A DNA stretch of 60,592 nucleotides from an uncultured Candidatus Saccharibacteria bacterium (lineage in GTDB: Bacteria > Patescibacteriota > Saccharimonadia > Saccharimonadales > Saccharimonadaceae), in NCBI GenBank assembly GCA_947303945.1, contig CAMYZS010000006.1, positions 1-60,592 on the forward strand, written 5' to 3'. The notes beneath the pieces are model-generated. The model worked only from the letters and a program-made list of their open reading frames with translations, was not told the DNA's origin and did not search any database. The position numbers were made by a program, and so were the translations under genes. Positions 15,555 to 24,900 of the stretch are shown here, in pieces (positions within the stretch are counted from its first letter, which is position 1; every line of letters starts with the position of its first letter).

Positions 15555-16623
15555 ATTATATCATTGGGGAATAACTGGCATGAAATGGGGCTTTCGACGC
15601 TTTCAAAACGAAGATGGCTCTTTAACGTCAGCAGGACGTGAGCGTTACGGTGTCGGTGCGGAACGAGCTAGTAAGAAACATTCAAAAGCAGGGATGGTAG
15701 GGCTCGAAGCTAAATACCAAGCCAAGCGAGCTGTGAAATCCGTCAAAAAGACCGCGTCTGAACTCGACGAAGCTCGTATTAATAATGCTCGTCGTCGTGT
15801 TTCGGCCTTAGTTGATAAGCGTGATCGCATTCAAGAAAAGGCTTTTCTTAAGGAGCAAGAAAAAGCTCTTAAGAAAGATATGAAGAAAGTAAAGAAGGAC
15901 GCTGAGAAAGAAGCTAAGGGCAAATTTTCAATCAAAAAGATAAAAGATTTAAGTGATGAAGAAATTTCAGCTCGAATAAATCGTCTTAAGCGAGAGGGAG
16001 AACTTCTAAACCTCGAAGCTTCTCGAAACATGTCCCCCGGCATGAAAGCGTTTGCAGATGCCATTTCAGGAGCAGCCACAGAAGCAACAAAAGGTCTTGC
16101 TAAGGATGCTGTTACTGCTCTTGGTAGCAAGTTTTTAAAGGATATCGGATTAGATTTAAATGACAAATCCATTAAGGAAGCAAGCGACGCTGCGAGTTTG
16201 ATTCGAAAACAGCTCGATCAAATGAAAGCACAAGACGAGTATAACGATTATGTTCTTACTCGTAAAGCTACGACTGATGCTGAGAGGCTTCGCGGCGCAA
16301 GGCTTTCGGAGAAGGCTAAGCGATATCAAAATATGCAGAACATCGCCAATGCTCGAAAAGCCATCGAAGGTGATCCCGACGATGAACTTGCCAGGGAAGC
16401 AAAGCGTTGGCAAAACGCCCAGACTATAGCGAACGCTAAGAGGTCGCTGGAGCCTAAAGAATCTGCTGAGGATGCTGGAAAACGACAAACTCAGCGAATA
16501 AATGAACGTAAAGAGATGGAGCGTCGTGTTAAGGCGTATCGAAAGAACGACGTTCCTTTTGAGGAAATAGCTCGAAGGCTCGGGATAACAATAGACCAGG
16601 CGAAAGACCTTAATTACGAGTAA
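15547..16623 (+). CDS. Structural-region protein with YHWGITGMKWG tag and C-terminal HTH
   Basis: The 358-aa protein opens with LYHWGITGMKWGFRR and SLTSAGRERYG, a motif shared with the protein at 18381. The middle is highly charged and helical (about 50-300), with a repeated unit AKRYQNMQNIANARKAI / AKRWQNAQTIANAKRSL. The end looks like an HTH (FEEIARRLGITIDQA). It overlaps the connector gene by 8 bases. A role in head assembly or delivery with the DNA is inference; function unknown. Confidence 0.65.
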   Translation: MSELYHWGITGMKWGFRRFQNEDGSLTSAGRERYGVGAERASKKHSKAGMVGLEAKYQAKRAVKSVKKTASELDEARINNARRRVSALVDKRDRIQEKAFLKEQEKALKKDMKKVKKDAEKEAKGKFSIKKIKDLSDEEISARINRLKREGELLNLEASRNMSPGMKAFADAISGAATEATKGLAKDAVTALGSKFLKDIGLDLNDKSIKEASDAASLIRKQLDQMKAQDEYNDYVLTRKATTDAERLRGARLSEKAKRYQNMQNIANARKAIEGDPDDELAREAKRWQNAQTIANAKRSLEPKESAEDAGKRQTQRINERKEMERRVKAYRKNDVPFEEIARRLGITIDQAKDLNYE

Positions 16624-16638
16624 CTAGGTAGGTGACAA

Positions 16639-18381
16639 ATGCCCCTTTCAAACACAGCAACGCCAAAATACTATGGAATGTTTCGCGATGCAGTGTTACG
16701 AGGGGACATTCCGGTATGTGAAGAAATCTCTATGGAGATGAATCGCATTGACGCACTTATTGAGAATCCAGGAGTCTATTACGACGAACTCGCAATGGAC
16801 GGCTATGTTAGATTTTGCGAAGATGAGTGCACGCTTACTGACGGTTCGGATTTGAATCTTCTCGACACATTTAAGCTTTGGGCGGAACAGGTTTTCTGCT
16901 GGTGTTACTTTGTTGAGCGATCGGTTTATGAGCCGAATGACGACGGACATGGCGGCCATTGGGTTAAGAAGATTCGTAAGAAGCGATTGACAAACAAGCA
17001 ATATTTGATTGTTGCCCGAGGTGCCGCTAAGTCTATGTATGGTTCAACGATTCAGAACTTTTTCTTGAATGTTGACACCGACACTACACATCAGATTACT
17101 ACTGCACCAACAATGAAGCAGGCGGAAGAGGTTCTATCTCCCATTCGAACCGCAATCGCAAGATCTCGTGGTCCTTTGTTCAAATTCCTAACCGAAGGAT
17201 CAATTCAGAATACGACGGGAAGTAAGGCAAATCGTCAAAAACTTGCGTCAACTAAGAAGGGAATAGAAAACTTTTTGACTGGTTCCCTTCTTGAGGCGCG
17301 TCCTATGTCGATTGATAAGCTTCAGGGTCTTCGTCCTAAGATTTCAACCGTAGACGAGTGGCTTTCTGGCGATGTTCGAGAAGACGTAATTGGCGCAATC
17401 GAGCAGGGTGCGTCTAAGATGGATGACTACTTGATTGTCGCTATGTCTTCCGAAGGAACTGTGCGAAACGGCTCTGGAGACTCCATCAAGATGGAGCTCA
17501 TGAAAATTCTCAAGGGTGAATACGTTAATCCACATGTGTCTATTTGGTATTATCGAATTGATAAAATAGAGGAAGTTGCTAATCCAGACATGTGGGTAAA
17601 AGCTCAGCCTAATATTGGTCTGACCGTTAGTTATGAGACATACCAGCTTGATGTTGATAGAGCTGAGAAGGCTCCTGCTGCGCGAAACGATATTTTGGCA
17701 AAGCGTTTTGGTATTCCAATGGAGGGTTATACCTACTTTTTCCGTTACGAGGAGACTCTTCCGCATCCAAGACAAGATTACTGGGGTCTTCCATGTGCTT
17801 TGGGTGCTGACCTATCGCAAGGAGATGACTTCTGTGCTTTTACTTTCATGTTTCCTCTTCCTGGTGGGTTTGGAGTTAAGACTCGTTGTTATATTACTTC
17901 TCGTACGCTTGATCGTCTTCCTGGTGCAATGCGTCTCAAGTATGACGAGTTTCTTCAAGAAGGTTCCTTGGTGGTTTTGGATGGTACTATTCTTGATATG
18001 ATGGACGTATACGAAGACGTTGATCGCTACATCATTCAATCTGACTATGACGTTCGTTCGTTTGGATTCGATCCGTATAACGCAAAGCAGTTTGTCGACC
18101 GATGGGAATCTGAGAATGGTCCATATGGTATAACCAAAGTCATTCAGGGTGCCAAAACCGAGTCGGTTCCTCTGGGTGAGTTGAAGAAACTTGCTGAGGA
18201 TCGAGTTCTTATGTTTGATGAACAGCTTATGATGTTCTGTATGGGAAACGCGATTGTTATTGAGGACACGAATGGCAATCGAAAGCTTCTGAAAACCCGT
18301 TATGATCAAAAGATTGACGCTGTGTCTGCTTTGATGGATGCATATGTCAGTTGGTCTGTGAATAGAGAGTTGTTTGAATAA
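16639..18381 (+). CDS. Terminase large subunit
   Basis: The 580-aa packaging motor and nuclease has Walker A ARGAAKS (126-132), a Walker B-like segment ending VDEW (238-241) and an RNase H-like nuclease core: GADLSQGDD near 390, FDPYNAKQ near 476, and QKIDAVSALMDA near the end. These match HK97-type TerL proteins. AGGTAGGTG precedes ATG 16639, and the stop overlaps the next start by one base. Confidence 0.95.
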   Translation: MPLSNTATPKYYGMFRDAVLRGDIPVCEEISMEMNRIDALIENPGVYYDELAMDGYVRFCEDECTLTDGSDLNLLDTFKLWAEQVFCWCYFVERSVYEPNDDGHGGHWVKKIRKKRLTNKQYLIVARGAAKSMYGSTIQNFFLNVDTDTTHQITTAPTMKQAEEVLSPIRTAIARSRGPLFKFLTEGSIQNTTGSKANRQKLASTKKGIENFLTGSLLEARPMSIDKLQGLRPKISTVDEWLSGDVREDVIGAIEQGASKMDDYLIVAMSSEGTVRNGSGDSIKMELMKILKGEYVNPHVSIWYYRIDKIEEVANPDMWVKAQPNIGLTVSYETYQLDVDRAEKAPAARNDILAKRFGIPMEGYTYFFRYEETLPHPRQDYWGLPCALGADLSQGDDFCAFTFMFPLPGGFGVKTRCYITSRTLDRLPGAMRLKYDEFLQEGSLVVLDGTILDMMDVYEDVDRYIIQSDYDVRSFGFDPYNAKQFVDRWESENGPYGITKVIQGAKTESVPLGELKKLAEDRVLMFDEQLMMFCMGNAIVIEDTNGNRKLLKTRYDQKIDAVSALMDAYVSWSVNRELFE

Positions 18382-18968
18382 TGAGTGAATTGTATCACTG
18401 GGGTATTAAAGGAATGCGATGGGGTGTTAGAAACTATCAGAATCTCGATGGTTCCTTAACTACTGCCGGACGAATTAGGTATGGTGTTGAAAAACCAAAC
18501 GGCGGCGTGTTTGATAGTTCTAATAGTCTATCAAAGCGTGCGAAACGACTCAGTAAGTTTGGAACTGAGCTTGCTAAGGCAAAAACCTATCAGTATACAA
18601 ATGCCGGTCGCTATAAAGTTCGCAAAGCTAGGTCTGAAGTTGCTCGTATGATTAGAGGAAAAGAAGCAAATCGACAAATAGCCAAGGCTAATAGACGCCA
18701 TCAATTGGATTATAAAATCTCTAGAGCTCAGGCAAAAGGTTTTATCGATCATTTGGCTGGTAGTACATATCAGAGCGTATTTAATGCCAGTAATGCACGA
18801 TTTAAAAGCCGAATCTCTGTTGGACAAAGATACGTCGAGTTATCGAAACGTTACGTTCCTCGTGGAGCGATTAATAAAATTAAATGGGATAATATTGAAA
18901 ATACTCTTCCTGAGATACGCATTGGGCGCGAAAGCTTGGCTGGTCTTACGAGAGTTAGGCTTCGATAA
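18381..18968 (+). CDS. Second YHWGIKGMRWG-tagged protein
   Basis: The 195-aa basic protein begins MSELYHWGIKGMRWGVRN and SLTTAGRIRYG, nearly the same tag as 15547-16623, but the rest is unrelated: a basic, helical region without a known domain. It sits between large terminase and portal. Tagged proteins of this kind recur in head modules of gut phages; a minor capsid or scaffold-linked role is likely but unproven. Confidence 0.65.
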   Translation: MSELYHWGIKGMRWGVRNYQNLDGSLTTAGRIRYGVEKPNGGVFDSSNSLSKRAKRLSKFGTELAKAKTYQYTNAGRYKVRKARSEVARMIRGKEANRQIAKANRRHQLDYKISRAQAKGFIDHLAGSTYQSVFNASNARFKSRISVGQRYVELSKRYVPRGAINKIKWDNIENTLPEIRIGRESLAGLTRVRLR

Positions 18969-19027
18969 TGGAATATGTAACAAGCGTAAAGGATTATCTC
19001 TACGAGGGCTATGATAGTTTGGATTAG
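18968..19027 (+). CDS. Possible 19-aa peptide
   Basis: ATG 18968 overlaps the preceding stop and opens MEYVTSVKDYLYEGYDSLD. No good ribosome site is seen. It may be only spacer before the portal gene. Confidence 0.2.
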   Translation: MEYVTSVKDYLYEGYDSLD

Positions 19028-19044
19028 TTATAAGGAGGTGACAT

Positions 19045-20421
19045 ATGCCAAATCCTACAATTCGAGAACGATTTAGCAATGCGTGGAACGCATTTATTGC
19101 TAAAGAACGACAACAAGATGCGGAGTATGAAGCCTTCAAGAACAATTCTCTTGGTTATCTAAATACTCAACGTGAAGATAAGACACGTCTTCGAATTGGT
19201 TCTGAGCGAAGCATCATCGCTTCAATCTATAATCGAATTGCCGTCGATGTCGCAGCAATCAATCTGCAGCATTCTCGAGTCGATCAAAATGGTAAGTATC
19301 TTGAGCCAATTAATTCGGAACTTAATCAATGTCTGCGTCTATCTGCAAATATCGACCAGACAGCTCGAGAGTTTATGATAGATGCTGTTTTATCTCTTCT
19401 GGACGAAGGTTTGGTAACCGTGGTTCCAGTCGATACAACTGTTAATATTCTCGATAACAATTCATACGATGTTCTTTCAATAAGAACCGGTAGTGTGGTT
19501 CAGTGGTATCCAGAGCATGTTCGAGTCGATTGTTATAACGACAGGACTGGAAGGCATGAGGAAATAACGCTTCCTAAATCGGTTGTTGCTATTGTGGAAA
19601 ACCCTTTTTATGAAGTGATGAATAAACCAAATTCAACGCTTCAACGACTTAAGAACAAGCTTGCACTTCTCGATGCGACTGATGCTAAGCAGAATTCAAA
19701 TAAGCTCAACATTATTGTTCAGATGCCTTACGGCCTTAAGGGTAAAAATCGAGAAGAGCGAGCTAAAGATCGTATCAAAGATATCGAGATGCAGCTGGTT
19801 GATTCCAAGTATGGCATTGCGTATATGGATGCTACTGAGAAAATCGTTCAGCTTGGTCATCCAATAGAGAATAAACTTCTCGAGGAGATTCAGTATCTCA
19901 CCGATCAATTATATGCTCAGCTCGGCCTTACTCCTGCCGTATTTGATGGCACGGCCAATGAGCAGGAGATGCTGAACTATTACAATCGTACGCTCGAGCC
20001 GATTCTTGCTGCGTTCATCGACGAGTTTAATCGTAAATTCTTGACTCGAACCGCTCGTACTCAAGGTCAGGCAATCAACTACTTCCGTGATCCCTTCCGT
20101 CTTGCTCCGGTTGAGAAACTCGCTGCTATTGCCGATAGCTTTACCGCCAACGAGATTGTTAGTGCTAATGAATTCCGAGCAGTTCTCGGTTTTCAGCCTG
20201 TTGATGATGCTCGTGCAGATGCTCTTCTGAACAAAAATATTAATCCGCTTAAAGATGACCCGAGCGCATCTGTTCCGATGGCCACAAACGAAGATGCTGG
20301 ATCGTTTGATCTTTCTTCCGGAGTGGACATAGATTCGTTAAGTATCGAGGAAGCGGAAGAGTATATGCGACAACTCGACGAGCTTGAAAAACAACTCAAC
20401 GAGGTGAGCTCAGATGAGTGA
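19045..20421 (+). CDS. Portal protein
   Basis: The 458-aa protein has HK97/SPP1-type portal features: an N-terminal wing (SIIASIYNRIAVDVAAI), a central NPFYEVMNKPNSTLQRL segment, a clip/stem region with IEMQLVDSKYGIAY, and QLYAQLGLTPAVFDGTANE, then YYNRTLEPIL. It forms the dodecameric DNA gate at the head vertex. AAGGAGGTG precedes ATG 19069-region coding at 19045. The acidic tail overlaps the next gene by 8 bases. Confidence 0.92.
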   Translation: MPNPTIRERFSNAWNAFIAKERQQDAEYEAFKNNSLGYLNTQREDKTRLRIGSERSIIASIYNRIAVDVAAINLQHSRVDQNGKYLEPINSELNQCLRLSANIDQTAREFMIDAVLSLLDEGLVTVVPVDTTVNILDNNSYDVLSIRTGSVVQWYPEHVRVDCYNDRTGRHEEITLPKSVVAIVENPFYEVMNKPNSTLQRLKNKLALLDATDAKQNSNKLNIIVQMPYGLKGKNREERAKDRIKDIEMQLVDSKYGIAYMDATEKIVQLGHPIENKLLEEIQYLTDQLYAQLGLTPAVFDGTANEQEMLNYYNRTLEPILAAFIDEFNRKFLTRTARTQGQAINYFRDPFRLAPVEKLAAIADSFTANEIVSANEFRAVLGFQPVDDARADALLNKNINPLKDDPSASVPMATNEDAGSFDLSSGVDIDSLSIEEAEEYMRQLDELEKQLNEVSSDE

Positions 20422-21121
20422 CTTAATTTATCGTATGCGTAATGACGAACTTTCGCATGCGTATAAATCAAAGTATATTAGCGTAGGATCGTATACTAAT
20501 TATAATCCGGTCAGTCGTCACGAACGATATGAAAAAACAAAAAATATAATCGGACGAAAAGCACGAACAAAAAATCCCTATGGCAATTACGCGTCTCCGT
20601 ATTATGATCCGGTAAAACGAAAACAGTATTACGAAGAGCATAAGGACCATAAGACTCGACCTTATGGTGTTGGCGCGTCTAAATCCGGTGGAAGCGGGCG
20701 CAAAGGTGGTTCTGGAAAAGGTTCCAAAGGTGGTTCTGGGGGTCGTAAAGGTTCTAAAGGTTCTAAAGGGTCTAAGTCAGACCTTTCAAAAATTATAAAA
20801 GCACTCAGGGAAGAATCTGCGCAAAGCACTCAAGCTCAAAGAGAACGAGCCCAAGCGGAAATCGAGCGTATACGTAGAGAACTTTCCGAGAATATTGAGA
20901 AACTTAAGATTGACAACTATTACAACATCCATGATAGTAAGAATCTTACAGAAATTCGAGGATTTACTCAAGGACTTCAGTCTCAAATAGAAAACCTTCA
21001 AGGAAAGAGTGATGAAGAAGTGGCGAGGGTTTCTAAGAGGCTTCGGAGTTGGATAAAAAACGAAAAGCAGTCCTTAGCCCGTCGAATTGAAGCTGTTCAG
21101 AAACAGCACGGGAAAAAGTGA
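20414..21121 (+). CDS. Basic head-module protein with Gly-Ser-Lys linker
   Basis: The 235-aa protein has a tyrosine-rich N-terminus with YDPVKRKQYYEEHKDHK, a low-complexity Gly/Ser/Lys/Arg segment (about 90-118), and a C-terminal coiled coil (about 125-235). The YYEEHK segment recurs in portal-linked proteins of gut phages. A scaffolding or internal head role is suggested by the coiled coil and its place between portal and protease-capsid. It is strongly basic, unlike classic acidic scaffolds. Confidence 0.6.
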   Translation: MSDLIYRMRNDELSHAYKSKYISVGSYTNYNPVSRHERYEKTKNIIGRKARTKNPYGNYASPYYDPVKRKQYYEEHKDHKTRPYGVGASKSGGSGRKGGSGKGSKGGSGGRKGSKGSKGSKSDLSKIIKALREESAQSTQAQRERAQAEIERIRRELSENIEKLKIDNYYNIHDSKNLTEIRGFTQGLQSQIENLQGKSDEEVARVSKRLRSWIKNEKQSLARRIEAVQKQHGKK

Positions 21122-21225
21122 TTACTTGGTTGTATAAAACGAACTTTATAGGAAGAGAGACACAGACGTGAATTCCGAAAATGTTCGATTTATATGTGTT
21201 ATTGGTTTTGTCTATAGGAGAAATT

Positions 21226-23112
21226 ATGGGTTATGATTTCGGTGGCTATGCCACGAAGAATGACCTAACTTGCGGTGATGGTCGAATCATTCGCAAGGAC
21301 GCGTTTAAGGATTGTGACGGCAAGACTGTCCCTCTGGTGTGGCACCACATCCATAACGATCCTATGAACGTTTTAGGTCATGCCGATCTCGAGAATCGAG
21401 AAGACGGCGTTTATGCGTATTGTTCATTTAACGATACTCCCGCTGGTCAAAATGCTAAGGAACTTGTTAAGCATGGAGACATTACTTCGATGTCCATATA
21501 TGCAAACAAGCTTCAGCAGCAGGGTAGCAGTGTTATTCACGGAATCATTCGTGAAGTTAGTCTTGTTATGGCTGGGGCAAATCCGGGAGCTTTGATCGAT
21601 CCTCTTAGCATTAAGCACGGCGATGGGGATGTCACAGAGCTTGATGACGAGGCGATTATTTACACAGGCGAGTTATTCCATGCAGGAGAAGACGCTAAAG
21701 AGCTTGTCGATCAGGCAAAAAAGAAGGATGGTGAAGAGGAGAAGGACGTGGCGGATAGCAAGTCCGAGAAGACTGTTCAGGATGTCATCGATTCGATGAC
21801 TGATGAGCAGAAAAATGTTATGTATTATATGGTTGGTCAGGCTCTTGAGGGCGAGGGCTCCGACGACGAAACCGACGACAATGACAATGATGACGTAGAG
21901 CATTCTTATATGGAGGACGATATGCACCGTAATGTATTTGACCAGACCGACGATGGCACCGAGACTCTGTCCCACGACGCTATGAATGAGATTCTTGCGG
22001 AGGCGCCTCGTTCTCATAACGGCAGTCTTAAGGATGCGTTCCTTGAGCACGGTATTGAGAATCTTGAGATTCTCTTCCCGGAGGCTCGTGCGATTGACAA
22101 TACTCCCACGTTTATTAAACGAGAGACCGGTTGGGTTTCTGCTTGGTGGGGTGCTCTGAAGAAGACTCCGTTTAGTCGTATTAAGTCGCGCACCGCCAAC
22201 ATTACTGAGTACGAGGCTCGTGCTCGTGGTTACATCAAGGGTAACCAGAAGATCGAGGAGTTCTTCTCGCTGGCATCTCGTACGACCACTCCGACGACTG
22301 TTTATAAGCTGCAGAAGCTTGATCGTGACGACATTGTCGACATTGTCGACATGGACGTCGTTGCTTGGATGAAGGCCGAGATGCGCGGCATGCTTGAGGA
22401 AGAGCTTGCTGTTGCCACTCTCATCGGTGATGGCCGTCCTGCAAATGATGTTTCTAAGATTAACGAGCAGAACATTCGCCCGATTTATCATGACGATGAC
22501 CTTTACTGCATTCACAAGGTCGTTACCATTCCCGCCAACGCTACTTATGTCCAGATTGCAGACGCTCTTATCGATGCTGCTCTGCTTTCTCGCAAGGATT
22601 ACAAGGGTACTGGCAAGCCTTGGTTCGTTACCACCAACGATATTCTGACTCGTATGCTTCTTGCTAAGGATGAGATTGGTCATCGTCTGTACAAGACCGA
22701 GGCTGAGCTTGCGACCGCGCTTCGCGTTGCTCGCATTCTTGAGGTTCCTGTTCTTGAGGGTGCCACTCGTGTTGCTCAGGTTCCTGGTGAGACTGAGGGC
22801 TCCACGGTTAACCAGACTCGTACCCTCCTTGGTCTGATTGTCAATCCCGCCGATTATGTTGTCGGTGCCGACAAGGGTGGCGCAGTCACCATGTTTGATG
22901 ACTTCGACCTTAACTTCAACAAGTATGAGTACCTGATTGAGACTCGTTGCTCCGGTGCTCTGCAGGATCCGTTTACGGCAATCGCTCTCGAGACCACCTC
23001 TACTCTGCCGTTCACCTTTGGTCCGCGTTCCGGTGACTACAGCACCGCAACCAAGACCAAGGACGCCAATGGCTGGCCCGAGGGTTACCAGAAGTACGAC
23101 TCAAATTTTTAA
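21226..23112 (+). CDS. Prohead protease fused to HK97-fold major capsid protein
   Basis: The 628-aa protein starts at ATG 21226 behind TAGGAG. Residues 1 to about 160 are a prohead protease: VPLVWHHIHND with the catalytic His region, NVLGHA and GDITSMSIYANKL with the likely nucleophile Ser. An acidic linker (about 165-230) follows, then an HK97 capsid protein with its long N-arm, FIKRETGWVSAWWGALKKTP, and a C-terminal TTSTLPFTFGPRSGDY. The protease would cut itself free and trim the capsid arm. No internal restart with a strong ribosome site was noticed. Confidence 0.9.
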   Translation: MGYDFGGYATKNDLTCGDGRIIRKDAFKDCDGKTVPLVWHHIHNDPMNVLGHADLENREDGVYAYCSFNDTPAGQNAKELVKHGDITSMSIYANKLQQQGSSVIHGIIREVSLVMAGANPGALIDPLSIKHGDGDVTELDDEAIIYTGELFHAGEDAKELVDQAKKKDGEEEKDVADSKSEKTVQDVIDSMTDEQKNVMYYMVGQALEGEGSDDETDDNDNDDVEHSYMEDDMHRNVFDQTDDGTETLSHDAMNEILAEAPRSHNGSLKDAFLEHGIENLEILFPEARAIDNTPTFIKRETGWVSAWWGALKKTPFSRIKSRTANITEYEARARGYIKGNQKIEEFFSLASRTTTPTTVYKLQKLDRDDIVDIVDMDVVAWMKAEMRGMLEEELAVATLIGDGRPANDVSKINEQNIRPIYHDDDLYCIHKVVTIPANATYVQIADALIDAALLSRKDYKGTGKPWFVTTNDILTRMLLAKDEIGHRLYKTEAELATALRVARILEVPVLEGATRVAQVPGETEGSTVNQTRTLLGLIVNPADYVVGADKGGAVTMFDDFDLNFNKYEYLIETRCSGALQDPFTAIALETTSTLPFTFGPRSGDYSTATKTKDANGWPEGYQKYDSNF

Positions 23113-23132
23113 GCGCGCTTTCGCTTGAGCCC

Positions 23133-23507
23133 ATGAGCGGGAGCGACACTGTCTTTGGGCATACGGTTTCCGACCTTCAGACTAATGTTGATGTTACCGG
23201 TCAGTATATAACCGGCACTCTCAAATATGTTAGCACCGGCAGTCTTCCTACCACTTGGGGTGCTGGCAACTTCTTAGCATTCGATCTGTCTGATAATGAT
23301 TTCGATGGCTTCACCAGTGTTAAGGTCGGTCTCAATCCGAGTCAGAGTAGTGGGCTTGTCGAGATTATTAATGACCCCGATAAGAACGGTGCCTGCAAGA
23401 TTACCGATAAGAACACTCAGAAGTTCGTCATTGAGGCGACCACGGACGGTGGCTTCACGCATCGTCGTGAGTACGACCTCTCCGGTCTCGTCGTTGAGTC
23501 TGAGTAG
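23133..23507 (+). CDS. Putative head decoration protein
   Basis: The 124-aa protein is beta-rich (VTGQYITGTLKYVSTGS..., EYDLSGLVVESE) and follows the capsid gene directly, where decoration or cement proteins usually lie. The ribosome site before ATG 23133 is weak, and an AGCG/CGCT hairpin (23113-23129) lies in the gap, so translation may be coupled to the capsid gene. Family not recognised with certainty. Confidence 0.6.
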   Translation: MSGSDTVFGHTVSDLQTNVDVTGQYITGTLKYVSTGSLPTTWGAGNFLAFDLSDNDFDGFTSVKVGLNPSQSSGLVEIINDPDKNGACKITDKNTQKFVIEATTDGGFTHRREYDLSGLVVESE

Positions 23508-23530
23508 TCAAAACCATAAGGAGATAGCTC

Positions 23531-23893
23531 ATGGCTAGGTATTATGGGAATATAGGATTCGCTATTCAAACCGAGACTAAGCCTGGCATATGGGAAGATT
23601 CTATAGAAGAGCGTCCTTATAAAGGCGAAGTTATTCGTAATGGACGTAGATACGAAAACGGAGAAAGTGTAAACGATAATTTCACTATAACAAATTCGTT
23701 TAGTATCATATCCGATGCGTTCTTATATTCTCATATACCTGCCATGCGTTATCTCGAATACCTAGGTTCTAAGTTTAAGATTACTTCGGTTGATATTGAT
23801 AGGCCTCGTGTTGTTTTAAGCGTTGGGGGTGTGTATGTCTCGGGAGACTCGACGTCTGCAGATTCAGACGATTCTGGAGGAGGTGCTGGGTAG
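23531..23893 (+). CDS. Head closure/head-tail adaptor protein
   Basis: The 120-aa protein (MARYYGNIGFAIQTETKPGIWED..., ERPYKGEV, then NSFSIISDAF, RYLEYLGSKFKITSVD and PRVVLSVGGVY) matches the conserved head-closure family of Bacillota siphoviruses, which plugs the portal after packaging. AAGGAG precedes ATG 23531. The C-terminus ends in a Ser/Asp/Gly tail overlapping the next gene by 59 bases. Confidence 0.75.
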   Translation: MARYYGNIGFAIQTETKPGIWEDSIEERPYKGEVIRNGRRYENGESVNDNFTITNSFSIISDAFLYSHIPAMRYLEYLGSKFKITSVDIDRPRVVLSVGGVYVSGDSTSADSDDSGGGAG

Positions 23894-24173
23894 TAAGAAC
23901 GTTTACTTTCAGCCCCCAGCGTCTATTTCAATGAAGTATCCGTGTATCGTCTATGGTTATGATAACGATTCTTCTGTGCACGCAGACAGCGTCCGATACC
24001 TTGTGCGAGATCGATACTCCGTTACACTTATAACTAAAGACGCTTATCCAAGCGCTATATTGGAAGAACTCGAGTCGCTTCCTTATTGCGCATTTAGTCG
24101 AAAGTATTCATCGGATAATTTAAATCATTTTTCTTTTAATCTGGTTTTTAGTGAAAGGACATTCAATGTCTAA
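23835..24173 (+). CDS. Tail completion/minor capsid-like protein
   Basis: The 112-aa protein (MSRETRRLQIQTILEEVL..., PPASISMKYPCIVYG, RYLVRDRYSVTLITKDAYP, then ILEELESLPYC) matches a family next to head-closure genes that terminates or joins the tail. ATG 23835 lies inside the preceding gene in another frame; GGGGGTG is upstream. It overlaps the tail tube gene by 8 bases. Confidence 0.75.
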   Translation: MSRETRRLQIQTILEEVLGSKNVYFQPPASISMKYPCIVYGYDNDSSVHADSVRYLVRDRYSVTLITKDAYPSAILEELESLPYCAFSRKYSSDNLNHFSFNLVFSERTFNV

Positions 24174-24882
24174 GATTGTCTGGGACGCTATTGGCGAGCA
24201 TCGTTATGAGACTGGCGTCGATCATGGCGTTCTGTATCAGGTAACCAACGCTGGTAAGTACAGCGATGGTGTTGCTTGGAATGGTCTTACTTCTGTTTCC
24301 GAGTCGCCGTCTGGTGCTGAGGCTCAGAAGCAGTATGCTGATAACATGAATTATCTTACTCTGTATTCCGCAGAGGAGTTCGGCGCTACCGTTGAGGCGT
24401 TTACTTATCCTGATGAGTTTGAGCAGAACGACGGTTTTGCGACGCCCGTTAAGGGTATGCGAATTGGTCAGCAGCCTCGTAAGGCGTTTGGTCTTGCGTA
24501 TCGTACTAAGATGGGCGACGATGTTTCTGGTGATGAGGCCGGGTATAAGCTTCATCTGATTTATGGTTGTCGTGCTTCTCCGTCTGAGCGTGGTTATTCT
24601 ACCATCAATGACTCTCCAGAGGCAATTACTTTCTCTTGGGAGATCAGTACCACTCCTGTTCAGGTTCCTGGTTATGAGCCGACTTCTCAGATTACCATTC
24701 CGTCGACCGACTTTGAGTCGACTGAGGAGAAGGCGAAGCTCACTCTTCTTGAGAATGTTCTGTTTGGTACCGATGGTGAGGGTCAGGCTGCTGGCACTAC
24801 GCCTACTCTGCCTCTTCCCGAGGTCGTCGAGAAGATTCTTGATGGCACCATCACCACTGTTGAGGCTGCTCTCGCTGCTTAA
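24166..24882 (+). CDS. Major tail tube protein
   Basis: The 238-aa protein shows the conserved tail tube pattern: GVAWNGLTSVSESPSGAE, YADNMNYL, EEFGATVEAFTYPDEFE, GQQPRKAFGLAYRT, then GYKLHLIYG and SERGYSTINDSPEAITFSWE. It polymerises around the tape measure. ATG 24166 follows GAAAGGA. Codon use is richer in G/C at third positions than its neighbours, as for the capsid gene, fitting high expression. Confidence 0.92.
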   Translation: MSKIVWDAIGEHRYETGVDHGVLYQVTNAGKYSDGVAWNGLTSVSESPSGAEAQKQYADNMNYLTLYSAEEFGATVEAFTYPDEFEQNDGFATPVKGMRIGQQPRKAFGLAYRTKMGDDVSGDEAGYKLHLIYGCRASPSERGYSTINDSPEAITFSWEISTTPVQVPGYEPTSQITIPSTDFESTEEKAKLTLLENVLFGTDGEGQAAGTTPTLPLPEVVEKILDGTITTVEAALAA

Positions 24883-24900
24883 TCAAAATGGTAAGTAATT

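Noticed and set aside
21168-21236. Tiny GTG-started ORF before the capsid gene
   Set aside because: 22 codons, weak ribosome site and overlap with the leader of the protease-capsid gene; no support.
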